Shown here piece by piece: positions 1 through 8,769 of a DNA stretch of 64,000 nt. The position numbers were made by a program, and so were the translations under genes. Source of the DNA: Vogesella indigofera (GTDB lineage: Bacteria > Pseudomonadota > Gammaproteobacteria > Burkholderiales > Chromobacteriaceae); assembly GCF_028548395.1 (NCBI RefSeq), contig NZ_JAQQLA010000007.1, forward strand, positions 62,001-126,000, given 5' to 3'. Under the pieces are notes generated by a model that did not search any database, was not told the DNA's origin, and saw nothing but the letters and a program-made list of their open reading frames with translations. Position 1 is the first letter of the stretch, and every line of letters begins with the position of its first letter.

Positions 1-805
1 TGATCGCCTGCAGGTGTTCCAGATCCAGCTGCTGGGTACGCTGCTCTTCCACCAGCCGCGGCGCCACCTTGCGCACCTTGGCCAGACCGGCGATCTCCAG
101 CATGCGGATGTACATCCAGCCGATGTCGAACTCGAACCACTTGTACGACAGCTTGGCCGAAGTGCCGAAGGTATGGTGGTTGTTGTGCAGCTCTTCGCCA
201 CCGATCAGGATGCCCCACGGCAGCACGTTGGTGGAGGCGTCTTCGTTCTCGAAGTTGCGATAGCCCCAGAAGTGGCCGATACCGTTGATCACGCCGGCGG
301 CGAAGAACGGAATCCACGCCATCTGCACCGCCCAGATCGACAGGCCGGCGGCACCGAACAGCACCACGTCGATGGCCAGCATCAGCAGGATGCCCTTGCC
401 GGTGTGCTTGGTGTACAGGTTGTGTTCCAGCCAGTCGTCAGGCGTGCCGTGGCCGAATTTTTCCATGATGCTGCGGTCCTTGCAGGCGGCACGGTACAGT
501 TCGGCGCCTTCCCACATGACTTTCTTGATGCCCAGCACTTGCGGGCTGTGCGGGTCTTCCGCCGTTTCGCAGCGCGCATGGTGCTTGCGGTGAATCGCCG
601 CCCATTCCTTGGTGACCTGGCCGGTCGTCAGCCACAGCCAGAAACGGAAAAAGTGGCTCGGAATCGGGTGCAGATCCAGTGCGCGGTGCGCTTGATGACG
701 ATGCAGGAAGATGGTCACCGACGCGATGGTGATGTGGGTCAGGACCAATGCCACCACGATATAACCCCACCAGGGCAGGTCGATCAGACCGTTAAGCCAT
801 TCCAT
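1..805 (-). CDS. Membrane fatty acid desaturase (delta-9 type), C-terminus cut by the window edge
   Basis: This is a di-iron membrane desaturase that would put a cis double bond into a saturated acyl chain in the inner membrane, adjusting fluidity. From the ATG at 805 the frame stays open to base 1 (about 268 residues), so the C-terminus is missing. The three histidine boxes of the family are present: HRHQAHR (35-41), HRKHH (72-76) and HNNHH (207-211). Hydrophobic segments lie near residues 12-33 and 138-178. A TGAGG ribosome site lies about 10 bases before the start. The long frame on the opposite strand is a shadow. The family call is firm; the exact substrate (acyl-CoA or acyl-lipid) cannot be read from sequence. 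Confidence 0.93.
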   Translation of the reverse strand, partial: MEWLNGLIDLPWWGYIVVALVLTHITIASVTIFLHRHQAHRALDLHPIPSHFFRFWLWLTTGQVTKEWAAIHRKHHARCETAEDPHSPQVLGIKKVMWEGAELYRAACKDRSIMEKFGHGTPDDWLEHNLYTKHTGKGILLMLAIDVVLFGAAGLSIWAVQMAWIPFFAAGVINGIGHFWGYRNFENEDASTNVLPWGILIGGEELHNNHHTFGTSAKLSYKWFEFDIGWMYIRMLEIAGLAKVRKVAPRLVEEQRTQQLDLEHLQAI

Positions 806-963
806 TCGTAGTCAAACCTCATTGTTTTAATAGAGATAACGCGCCATTTTACACAAATCGCCGGCGTAAACGGCAAAAGAATCGACAGTCGCCAGCGTAC
901 CGATTCGTCACACCGGCGCGGCTATTGTAAGATACGCAGTCATTTCGTCACTCAGGCCGGATC

Positions 964-2544
964 GTGAACGTCAACAAGCACGCTATCAAACTCACCGCCG
1001 CCGCTGTCGCCGGCACTTTTGCTTTCTATGGCGCTTTTTCCTACTGGGCCGGCATCAAGGCCGAGGAAACGCTGGCAGAGCAACACCAGATGATTGCGGC
1101 GATGTCGGTGTTCAAGGTCAAGTCGCACCAGTACCAGCGCGGCTGGTTCTCGTCGCAGGAAACCACCGAGCTGGAGTTCAACCAGGAACTGCTCGGCCCC
1201 TACATCGGCCTGCTGCCGGAAAACGTGCGCCCGCTGTTCCAGGGCACCATCCGCTACCACCACGACGTGGCGCACGGCCCGCTGCCGGGCCTGCTCAGCG
1301 GCCACTTCAGCCCCGGCCGCGCCCGCGTCGAAACCACCTTCGACATGAGCGAGGGCACGCGCAAGACACTGCAGCGCTTCTTTGGTGACGCCGAGCCGAT
1401 CACCGTGGTCAACCGCCTCGGCCTCGCTGGCGGCGGCGAACTGAGCGTGGCGGTGCCGCAATTCGACTATGAGGAAACCCTCGCCGGCGTGAAGATGACC
1501 TGGCGCGGTTTCGACCTGCACCTGAACTACGCCGCCGGCTACAAGGAATACCAGGCCGAGTCGGTATCACCCGGCTTCGTGCTGGAGGCCGGCCCCAAGG
1601 GCCGCTTCAGCTTTGACAACATCCGCTACCTGTCCGACGTGCGTCCCGGCAACACCGGCGTCAAGCTCGGTACCGGCGAGCTGTCGGTGGCCAATGTCAG
1701 CCTGAAGTGGAACGAGAGCATTCCGTACAGCATCAAGCTCAACGAGCTGATCCACCTGGTCAGCCGCGTGCGCGTCGGCGAGTTCATCAACCCGAGCGGC
1801 GAATTCCGGCCGTCGAATGTCGAGCTGAAGAACCTGAAGTACCAGATCGTCACCAGCGAGCAGGAAGAATTCATCAATACCCGCGGCAAGCTGGATTTCG
1901 ACACCTTCAGCTACAACGACAGCGTGTACGGGCCGCTGAAGCTGGACATCTCCGCCAACCACCTGCACGGTCCGACGCTGGTGAAACTGGACCAGGCCTT
2001 CACTCGCATCCCGTTCGAGGAGAAGGACCCGACCCAGCTGCGCAAGCGCTACATCGAGGCGATCACCAAGCAGGGCCTGCCGCTGCTGATCAACGATCCG
2101 AAGATCATGATCAATACCTTCTCGCTGCGCATGCCGACCGGCGAGGCCAAGCTTGACGGGCAGATCGCGCTGCAGGGATTGCAGGAAAGCGATCTGAAGA
2201 CGCCGCTGGAATTCATCAAGCGCTTCATCGCGCTGCTCAACATCGAGCTGCCGCGTCAGACGCTGGAAAACATGGTGGTGGCGCAGGCGCGCAACCTGTT
2301 CACCGTCGACGCCAGCGCCGAAGAGCAGCCGGATCTCGGCGAAATCGACAACCTGGCCAAGAGCCTGCTCGACGCCCAGCTCAGCGAATGGGAAAACCAG
2401 AAGCTGATCACGCAGCAGAACGGCCAGCTGGCCACCAAGATCGACTTCAAGAACGGTACGCTGCTGGTCAACAGCACCCGCGTCGCCCTGCCGTGGGAAG
2501 AAGAGGAAGATCCGGCGCCGCCGGCCGCCTCGGCCGCCCAGTAA
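964..2544 (+). CDS. YdgA-like protein (DUF945 family)
   Basis: A 526-residue protein of the DUF945/YdgA family, which has no settled biochemical function; family members are usually envelope-anchored and face the periplasm. One hydrophobic segment near residues 10-27 should act as an uncleaved anchor. The rest is a soluble domain rich in beta-strand-like alternation, ending in an acidic and Ala/Pro-rich tail. The start is GTG at 964, because no nearby ATG gives the family N-terminus; the ribosome site is weak. The gene stands alone. Its TAA stop falls inside the 4-base direct repeat of the MITE-like element that follows, so the insertion lies directly at the end of the reading frame without changing it. 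Confidence 0.8.
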   Translation: MNVNKHAIKLTAAAVAGTFAFYGAFSYWAGIKAEETLAEQHQMIAAMSVFKVKSHQYQRGWFSSQETTELEFNQELLGPYIGLLPENVRPLFQGTIRYHHDVAHGPLPGLLSGHFSPGRARVETTFDMSEGTRKTLQRFFGDAEPITVVNRLGLAGGGELSVAVPQFDYEETLAGVKMTWRGFDLHLNYAAGYKEYQAESVSPGFVLEAGPKGRFSFDNIRYLSDVRPGNTGVKLGTGELSVANVSLKWNESIPYSIKLNELIHLVSRVRVGEFINPSGEFRPSNVELKNLKYQIVTSEQEEFINTRGKLDFDTFSYNDSVYGPLKLDISANHLHGPTLVKLDQAFTRIPFEEKDPTQLRKRYIEAITKQGLPLLINDPKIMINTFSLRMPTGEAKLDGQIALQGLQESDLKTPLEFIKRFIALLNIELPRQTLENMVVAQARNLFTVDASAEEQPDLGEIDNLAKSLLDAQLSEWENQKLITQQNGQLATKIDFKNGTLLVNSTRVALPWEEEEDPAPPAASAAQ

Positions 2545-2545
2545 G

Positions 2546-2684
2546 AGCCTGTTCAAAGTCTCGCGAGCTAGAGCGAGACAAGGCGAAAGCGCCTGAGGAA
2601 GCGGAGTTTACAAGTCGTAAATGAGCATTCCGAAGGCGCTTTTAACGCGGTATCGCCGAAGCGCAGCAGACATTGAACAGGTTC
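2546..2684. mobile_element. MITE-like non-coding element with terminal inverted repeats
   Basis: A 139-bp stretch bounded by imperfect terminal inverted repeats: 2546-2561 against 2668-2684, matching at 14 of 16 positions. The direct repeat TAAG lies on both sides (2542-2545 and 2685-2688). The interior also folds on itself: bases near 2584-2609 pair imperfectly with 2618-2643 around a short loop. There is no transposase or coding frame of substance. This fits a non-autonomous transposable element, or a large palindromic repeat, inserted exactly at the ydgA stop codon. The family is unknown, and the TAAG duplication could be chance. Confidence 0.55.
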
Positions 2685-2694
2685 TAAGGCCAGC

Positions 2695-2724
2695 GGCCCC
2701 GTATCACGACACGGGGCCTTTTTC
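2695..2724 (+). terminator. Rho-independent terminator
   Basis: A GGCCCCGT/ACGGGGCC stem with a short loop is followed by TTTTT. It lies after the ydgA-like gene and the MITE-like element and would end transcription from them before the oxidoreductase gene. Confidence 0.7.
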
Positions 2725-2838
2725 TTGCCCCCTGCCGCGCCATGCCAGGCCATTAAAGCGCTGCCGGGCGCGCAATGAATCCAGCCGCCCGCCACCCTTG
2801 GACTAGGCTGAAAGTAAAGACCCACCGGAAGACCCACC

Positions 2839-3876
2839 ATGAGCATGCCCCTGAATGTCGCCCTGATCGGCTACGGCTACGCCGGCCGCACCATCCACGC
2901 CCCGCTGCTGCACGCCTGCCCGGCGCTGTGCCTGCACACCATCGTCAGCAGCAAGGGCGAACAGCTGCTGCACGAGCACCCCGGCAGCCGCGTACTCAGC
3001 GACGTGGCGCTGGTGCTTGCCGACCCGGACATCGATCTGGTGGTGATCGCCAGCCCCAACGACAGCCACTTCCCGCTGGCCGCGGCGGCGCTGGCCGCCG
3101 GCAAGCACGTGGTGGTCGACAAGCCGTTCACGCTGACCGCAGCCGAGGCGCAGGAGCTGCAGGTGCTGGCCGGCGTGCACCGGCGCCTGCTGTCGGCCTT
3201 TCACAACCGGCGCTGGGATGCCGACTTCCTCACCCTGCGCCAGCTGCTGCAGGACGGCACGCTGGGCGACATCGCGCTGTTCGAGTCGCGCTTCGAGCGC
3301 TACCGGCCGCAGGTGCAGGCGCGCTGGCGCGAGTCCGCCAGCGCCGGCGGCGGACTGTGGTTCGACCTCGGCCCGCACCTGCTGGACCAGACGCTGCAGC
3401 TGTTTGGCCGACCACGCACCATCCACGCCGACTTCGCCGCGCAGCGCTGCGGCGCCGTCGCCACCGACTACTTCCACGTGCAGCTGCACTACGGCCGGCT
3501 GCGGGTGCGGCTGTCGGCCAGCAGCCTGATCAGCGGCGGCGTGCCGCGCTTCGCGGTGCACGGCACGCTGGGCAGCTACGTGAAATACGGGCTGGACACC
3601 CAGGAAGCGGCGCTGAAACGCGGCGAGGCGCCGGGCGGCCCCGGCTGGGGCGAGGACCCGCTGCACGGCTTGCACTACTGGCAGCAGGATGGCGAGGAAC
3701 ACGGCGACGTGGTGCCGACCCTGAACGGCGACTACCGCCACTACTACGCCGCGGTGGCGGCGGCGATCCATGGCGAAGGCGCCAACCCGGTGCCGGCTGA
3801 CGACGCGATCGCAGTGATGCAGCTGATCGAGCTGGGACTGGACAGCGCCCGCAGCGGCTGCGAACTGCCGGTGTAA
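2839..3876 (+). CDS. Gfo/Idh/MocA family NAD(P)-dependent oxidoreductase
   Basis: A 345-residue cytoplasmic oxidoreductase. Residues 6-120 form a Rossmann fold with the glycine motif GYGYAG (11-16) and the family DKP motif (94-96), a variant of the usual EKP whose lysine is catalytic. The C-terminal half matches the GFO/IDH/MocA substrate domain (for example GGGLWFDLGPHLLDQ). It resembles YdgJ-type enzymes that act on sugars or inositol-like polyols; the actual substrate is unknown. The start ATG at 2839 has a GGAAGA ribosome site. The gene is monocistronic and converges on the response regulator, separated from it by a perfect inverted repeat. Confidence 0.88.
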   Translation: MSMPLNVALIGYGYAGRTIHAPLLHACPALCLHTIVSSKGEQLLHEHPGSRVLSDVALVLADPDIDLVVIASPNDSHFPLAAAALAAGKHVVVDKPFTLTAAEAQELQVLAGVHRRLLSAFHNRRWDADFLTLRQLLQDGTLGDIALFESRFERYRPQVQARWRESASAGGGLWFDLGPHLLDQTLQLFGRPRTIHADFAAQRCGAVATDYFHVQLHYGRLRVRLSASSLISGGVPRFAVHGTLGSYVKYGLDTQEAALKRGEAPGGPGWGEDPLHGLHYWQQDGEEHGDVVPTLNGDYRHYYAAVAAAIHGEGANPVPADDAIAVMQLIELGLDSARSGCELPV

Positions 3877-3892
3877 CGGCAAATGTCAAAAC

Positions 3893-3928
3893 GCTGCGGC
3901 CAACCTTGGCCACAAGGTTGGCCGCAGC
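3893..3928. terminator. Inverted pair of the 13-mer repeat, probable bidirectional terminator
   Basis: Two copies of the TGCGGCCAACCTT word in opposite orientation (3895-3907 and 3914-3926) form a perfect 16-bp stem with a 4-base GCCA loop. The pair sits between two convergent genes, which is where a bidirectional terminator is expected. There is no long T tract. Confidence 0.65.
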
Positions 3929-3952
3929 CTTATTCCGCAGCGCGCGAACGCG

Positions 3953-4690
3953 CTATTCCCACACCACGCTGCTGACGAACAGGTAGCCGGCGCCGTACAC
4001 GGTCTTGATCAGGCGCGGATTGTAGGAGTCGTCTTCCAGCTTGCGCCGCAGCCGCGAGATGCGCACGTCGATGCTGCGGTCGAACGGCGAGATGTCGTGC
4101 TGCCCCAGCAGCTGCTCGCGCGGCAGCACGCGGTTGGGACGCTCCAGGAAGCGCAACAGCATCAGCCCCTCGCCGGCGCTGAGCGGGCGCTCACCACCGT
4201 CCGGCGCGTACAGCGACAGCCGCGCCACGTCGAAGCGCCAGCCGGAAAAGTGCGCCACCCGCTGCCGTGCCGCGTCGCCAATCTCGCCCGGCGCCTCGCA
4301 GCGGCGCAGGATGCTGCGCACCCGCGCCACCAGCTCGCGGGGCTCGAACGGCTTCATGATGTAGTCGTCGGCGCCGCTCTCCAGCCCCATCACCCGGTCG
4401 CCGACATGGCCGCGGCCGGTGAGGATGATCACGCCGCAGCGATGGCGCTCGCGGATCTGTCGCACCAGCGCCATGCCGTCCATGTCCGGCAGGCCGAGGT
4501 CGACGATGCACAGGTCCGGCGCCTGCTGCCGCAGCCGTTGCAGGAAGGCCTGGCCGGTACGGAACGATTCGTGACGGAACTGGTACTCCGCCAGCACGCC
4601 GCTGATCAGCCGCGCCACCGCCAGGTCGTCTTCCACCACGTAGATCAGTTTTTCGGGCGGCACCGCCGCCGTCAGTTCGTTCTGGGACAC
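3953..4690 (-). CDS. OmpR/PhoB-type response regulator
   Basis: A 245-residue DNA-binding regulator, partner of the hybrid kinase encoded just upstream. The receiver domain covers about 15-130, with the acidic pocket E20-D22 and the phospho-acceptor D64 in the segment IVDLGLPDMDG; TGRG and KPF mark the switch residues. A winged-helix effector domain follows (about 150-242), with the SIDVRISRLRRKLE recognition region and a YGAGYLF wing. Its start lies 19 bases inside the kinase gene, so the two are co-transcribed and probably translationally coupled. Target genes are unknown; the divergent acyl-CoA ligase is a candidate. Confidence 0.92.
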   Translation of the reverse strand: MSQNELTAAVPPEKLIYVVEDDLAVARLISGVLAEYQFRHESFRTGQAFLQRLRQQAPDLCIVDLGLPDMDGMALVRQIRERHRCGVIILTGRGHVGDRVMGLESGADDYIMKPFEPRELVARVRSILRRCEAPGEIGDAARQRVAHFSGWRFDVARLSLYAPDGGERPLSAGEGLMLLRFLERPNRVLPREQLLGQHDISPFDRSIDVRISRLRRKLEDDSYNPRLIKTVYGAGYLFVSSVVWE

Positions 4691-6714
4691 AACATCACCT
4701 CGTCGAGCATCCGGCCCAGCTGGGCCTCGGTAAAGGGTTTGGCCAGCAGCGGAATGTCGCGGGTGCGGTCATCCGCCGCCTCCGCAGGCGCGGCGTAGCC
4801 GCTCATCAGCAGGATGCGGATCTCCGGCCGCTGCTGCCGCGCCAGCGCCGCCAGCTGGCGGCCGCCGAGCCGGCCCGGCATCACGATGTCGCTCAGCAGC
4901 AGGCCGATGTCGGCGATGCTGGCCAGCAGCGTCGCCGCCTCGTCGCCGTTTTCCGCCTCCACCACCGGATAGCCGAGCGCGCTCAGCTGCCGCTGCACCA
5001 CGCGGCGCACCTCCGGATCGTCCTCCACCAGCAGCACCAGCGGCCGTTCGCGGCCACCGGCCCGGCCGCTGAAATCGAGCCGGCCGTGCGGCTGCGCCGT
5101 CGGCGTGGTACGCGGCAGGCGCAGGCTGAACACGCTGCCGCCCCCCGGCTGGCTGCTGACGCTGACCTGGCCGCCGGACTGGCGCGCAAAGCCGTACACC
5201 ATCGCCAGCCCCAGGCCGCTGCCGCTGCCGAACTGCTTGGTGGTAAAGAACGGCTCGAACACGCGCAGCTGCACCTCCGGCGTCATGCCGCAGCCATTGT
5301 CGGTCACGTCGATGCGGATGTAGTCGCCGCCGGCCAACTGCCACTCGGCGGCGGCGCGCGCATCCAGCGTCTCGACGTTGGCCGCAATCTGCAGCCTGCC
5401 GCCGTCCGGCATCGCGTCGCGCGCGTTCAGCACCAGGTTGAGGATGGCGCTTTCCAGCTGATTGGCGTCGGCCATCACGTAGTCGTGCTCCGCCGCCAGC
5501 TGGCAATCCAGCGCAATGTTTTCCGGCAGCGAACGCTGCAGCAGCTGCATCATGCCGCCGATCAGCCCGCCGATCGGCACCGGCTGCGCCAGCAGCGGCT
5601 GCTGGCGGGCAAAGCCCAGCAGGCGCCGCACCAGTTCCACGCCGCGTCCGGCGGCGTGCAGCGCCGGGTCGAGATAGTCCAGCAGCGCCGGCTGCTGCGG
5701 CAGACGGTGGCGCAATTCGCCGAGGTTGCCCAGCACCACGGTCAGCATGTTGTTGAAGTCGTGTGCCATGCCGCCGGACAGCTGGCCGATGGCTTCCATC
5801 TTCTGCGCCTGCACCAGCGCCGCCTGGGTCTGCTTCTGCTCGGTGATGTCGAAGGACAGCACGAAGCAGCCGAGCACCTCGCCGTCGGCGGCGATCTCCG
5901 GCACCAGCGTGCTGCGCGCGAAGATGGTGCTGCCGTCGTCCTTTTCCATCGAGTACTCGTAGCTGAGCTGCTTGCCGGTCAGCGCCTCCTCGACATAGTG
6001 CTGCACCGCGGCGTAGAACTTGCTGCCAAGCGCCAGCGAGATGTGGCGCCCGCTCATCTGCGCGCTGTCGCGGCCGAACCAGTCGGCGTAGCCCTTGTTG
6101 GCGTAACGGTAGATCTGGCCGTGGTCGAAATAGGCGATCAGCGCCGGGATGGTGTCGGTGATCAGCCGCAGCCGCTGTTCGCTGCGCTGCAAGTCGGCGC
6201 CAAGCTGCGCGTTGGCCGCCTGTGCGGCACGCAGCTGGTGCCGCGCCTGCTCCAGCTCGGCGGTGCGCTGTCCGACGTGGCCTTCCAGATCCAGCTTCTG
6301 CTGCTGCAGCAGTCGTGCGTAGGCCTGCTGTTCGGTCTGGTCGGTGTACAGCGCGATGAATCCACCCTGCGGCAACGGCTCGCCGCGCACGCGCAGCACC
6401 GAACCGTCCGGACGCATGCGTTCAGTGTCATGGCGCTCGAAGCGCTGCGCGCGCACCACCCGCTCTGCCACCTGCAACTCCGCATCGCCGGGGCCGTATT
6501 CGCCACGGCAGGCGTTATAACGGATGTAGGCTTCGAACGGCGTGCCCACCGCCGCCAGCTGCGGCGGGAAATCCAGCAGCGTCAGGAAACGCTGGTTGCA
6601 GGCCACCAGCTTCAGCTCGGCATCGAACACGGTGACGCCCTGGTCCAGCAGGTCCAGCCAGGACAGCAGCATGGCGCCGGGCGCGGCCTCTGGCGGCGGG
6701 TGTTGCATCATCAC
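4672..6714 (-). CDS. Soluble PAS-PAS hybrid sensor histidine kinase
   Basis: A 680-residue hybrid kinase with no membrane segment, so it senses a cytoplasmic signal. Order: PAS-like domain (about 18-128), coiled coil (about 130-183), a second PAS (about 185-295), HisKA with the phospho-acceptor H318 in MAHDFNNML, HATPase_c (about 425-540, with NARDAMPDGG, DNGCGM and GSGLGL), then a C-terminal receiver domain (about 565-675, SDIVMPG). The HDFNN form of the H-box is typical of this hybrid class. Phosphate would pass to the receiver and the adjacent OmpR-type regulator. The gene is divergent from the acyl-CoA ligase at 6923. The ligand is unknown. Confidence 0.92.
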   Translation of the reverse strand: MMMQHPPPEAAPGAMLLSWLDLLDQGVTVFDAELKLVACNQRFLTLLDFPPQLAAVGTPFEAYIRYNACRGEYGPGDAELQVAERVVRAQRFERHDTERMRPDGSVLRVRGEPLPQGGFIALYTDQTEQQAYARLLQQQKLDLEGHVGQRTAELEQARHQLRAAQAANAQLGADLQRSEQRLRLITDTIPALIAYFDHGQIYRYANKGYADWFGRDSAQMSGRHISLALGSKFYAAVQHYVEEALTGKQLSYEYSMEKDDGSTIFARSTLVPEIAADGEVLGCFVLSFDITEQKQTQAALVQAQKMEAIGQLSGGMAHDFNNMLTVVLGNLGELRHRLPQQPALLDYLDPALHAAGRGVELVRRLLGFARQQPLLAQPVPIGGLIGGMMQLLQRSLPENIALDCQLAAEHDYVMADANQLESAILNLVLNARDAMPDGGRLQIAANVETLDARAAAEWQLAGGDYIRIDVTDNGCGMTPEVQLRVFEPFFTTKQFGSGSGLGLAMVYGFARQSGGQVSVSSQPGGGSVFSLRLPRTTPTAQPHGRLDFSGRAGGRERPLVLLVEDDPEVRRVVQRQLSALGYPVVEAENGDEAATLLASIADIGLLLSDIVMPGRLGGRQLAALARQQRPEIRILLMSGYAAPAEAADDRTRDIPLLAKPFTEAQLGRMLDEVMLCPRTN

Positions 6715-6922
6715 GACGCTCCTTCGCCAGAAAACACTGGCATAGCGAGTAAAAACACCATTTTAGAGCAGCACCACCACAAAATGCCGCGGTGGCAACG
6801 ATTCGTTACATTTGACACAAAGTTGCGCAAGGTTTTGCCGCAACCATCGACCGGATAACAGTTGGCGCCGCCCTGCCCCGGGCCGGACGGCACGACACAA
6901 AGCAGCACCACAGGAGAGCCGG

Positions 6923-8569
6923 ATGTCACAAGCAAGCAAGCCCTACCAGAGCGGTCTTTGCAAGACCGCCGCCAATTTCACCGCGCTGTCGCCGCTGGGT
7001 TTCATCGAGCGCGCCGCCAGCGTCTACCCCGAACACATCGCCGTCATCCACGGCAGCCTGCAGCGCAACTGGCGCGACACCTACAGCCGCAGCCGGCGCC
7101 TGGCCTCGGCACTGCAACGCCACGGTGTTAGCGCCGGCGACACCGTGGCGGTGATGCTGCCCAATATCCCGGCGATGGTGGAGTGCCATTTCGGCGTGCC
7201 GATGTCCGGCGCGGTACTGAACACCCTCAACACCCGGCTCGATCCAGAAGCGATCGCCTTCATGCTGCAGCACGGCGAGGCCAGGGTACTGATCACCGAC
7301 CGCGAGTTCGCCTTCACCATCGCCCCGGCGCTGGCGCTGCTGCAGACGCCGCCGCTGGTGATCGATGTCGACGATGCGGAATACGACGGCCCCGGCGAGC
7401 GTCTGGGGCAGATGGAGTACGAGGAGTTCATCGCCGGCGGCGACCCGGAATTCGCCTGCCAGCTGCCGGCCGACGAGTGGGACGCCATCGCGCTGAACTA
7501 CACCTCAGGCACCACCGGCAACCCGAAAGGCGTGGTCTACCACCATCGCGGCGCCTACCTCAACGCCATCAGCAACATCGTCGACTGGGGCATGCCGCAC
7601 CACGCCATCTACCTGTGGACGCTGCCGATGTTCCACTGCAACGGCTGGTGCTTCCCGTGGACGGTTGCGGCCAACGTCGGCACCAACGTCTGCCTGCGCC
7701 GCGTCGACCCGCGCCTGATTTTCGAGCTGATCAAGCAGCACAAGGTCAGCCACTACTGCGGCGCGCCCATCGTGCACACCATGCTGATCAACGCGCCGGC
7801 GGAGTGCAAACAGGGCATCGAGCACCCGGTCAACTGCCTGGTGGCCGGCGCCGCGCCGCCGTCGGCGGTGATCGAGGGCATGGAGAAGCTCGGCTTCAAC
7901 ATCACCCACGTCTACGGCCTGACCGAAACCTACGGCCCGGCCGCGGTCTGCGCCAAGCAGCCGGCGTGGCAGGCGCTGGACCTGTCCAGCCGCACCGAAC
8001 GCAACGGCCGCCAGGGCGTGCGCTACACCATGCAGCACGGCATGACGGTGCTGGATCCGGAGACGATGCAGGAAGTGCCGCACGACGGCGAGACCATGGG
8101 CGAAATCATGTTCCGCGGCAATCTGGTGATGAAGGGCTACCTGAAGAACGAGGCCGCCACCGCCGAGGCGCTGGCCGGCGACTGGTTCCACACCGGCGAC
8201 CTGGCGGTGATCCAGCCCGACGGCTACGTCAAGATCAAGGACCGCTCCAAGGACGTGATCATCTCCGGCGGCGAGAACATCTCGTCGCTGGAAGTGGAGG
8301 ACGTGCTGTGCCGCTTCCCGGACGTGATCGCGGCGGCGGTGGTGGCACTGCCGGACCCGAAATGGGGCGAGGTGCCGTGCGCCTTCATCGAGCTGCGCGA
8401 AGGCGTCAGCGGCGACGAGGCGGCGGTGATCGAACACTGCCGCGCCCACCTCGCCCGCTTCAAGGTGCCCAAGCGCATCATCTTCGGCCCGATCGCGCGC
8501 ACCTCGACCGGCAAGATCCAGAAATTCCTGCTGCGACAGCAGACGCGTGCCAGCTCGGCCATCGAGTAA
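6923..8569 (+). CDS. Acyl-CoA synthetase, medium-chain / DmdB-like AMP-binding enzyme
   Basis: A 548-residue ANL-superfamily ligase that activates a carboxylic acid through an acyl-adenylate to its CoA thioester. The AMP-binding loop TSGTTGNPKG, the YGLTETYGPA motif, the TGD motif and the C-terminal lysine in STGKIQKF are all visible. The wording matches the group annotated as medium-chain acyl-CoA or 3-methylmercaptopropionyl-CoA ligase (DmdB-like). The ATG at 6923 was chosen because it follows AGGAGAGCC; a longer frame from 6812 has no ribosome site. A TTGACA box at 6812-6817 may be its -35. A perfect inverted pair of the 13-mer follows the stop. The substrate is not determinable by reading. 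Confidence 0.87.
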   Translation: MSQASKPYQSGLCKTAANFTALSPLGFIERAASVYPEHIAVIHGSLQRNWRDTYSRSRRLASALQRHGVSAGDTVAVMLPNIPAMVECHFGVPMSGAVLNTLNTRLDPEAIAFMLQHGEARVLITDREFAFTIAPALALLQTPPLVIDVDDAEYDGPGERLGQMEYEEFIAGGDPEFACQLPADEWDAIALNYTSGTTGNPKGVVYHHRGAYLNAISNIVDWGMPHHAIYLWTLPMFHCNGWCFPWTVAANVGTNVCLRRVDPRLIFELIKQHKVSHYCGAPIVHTMLINAPAECKQGIEHPVNCLVAGAAPPSAVIEGMEKLGFNITHVYGLTETYGPAAVCAKQPAWQALDLSSRTERNGRQGVRYTMQHGMTVLDPETMQEVPHDGETMGEIMFRGNLVMKGYLKNEAATAEALAGDWFHTGDLAVIQPDGYVKIKDRSKDVIISGGENISSLEVEDVLCRFPDVIAAAVVALPDPKWGEVPCAFIELREGVSGDEAAVIEHCRAHLARFKVPKRIIFGPIARTSTGKIQKFLLRQQTRASSAIE

Positions 8570-8573
8570 GGCG

Positions 8574-8605
8574 CAAGGTTGGCCGCAACGCTGCGGCCAA
8601 CCTTG
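8574..8605 (+). terminator. Inverted pair of the 13-mer repeat after the acyl-CoA ligase
   Basis: Two opposed copies (8575-8587 and 8592-8604) make a perfect 14-bp stem with a 4-base loop, starting five bases after the ligase stop codon. The position suggests use as a transcription terminator. Confidence 0.6.
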
Positions 8606-8654
8606 TCGCGGCTACCCGCGCCGACCGGTCGTGGCGGCAATACCGATCAGCCAT

Positions 8655-8694
8655 AAAAAGCCAACGCCGCGTCCCCACTGTGGGGTGCGGCGTT
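8655..8694 (-). terminator. Rho-independent terminator of ada-alkB
   Basis: On the minus strand a roughly 14-bp GC-rich stem (8663-8677 with 8681-8694, one mismatch) is followed by GGCTTTTT. It lies 75 bases beyond the alkB stop. Confidence 0.75.
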
Positions 8695-8769
8695 GTTGCC
8701 GGAACGGGTGCCCAGCTGTGCCGGCAACGCCAGACGCGTGACCGAGCATGACCAGGTCAAGGGCCGCCG

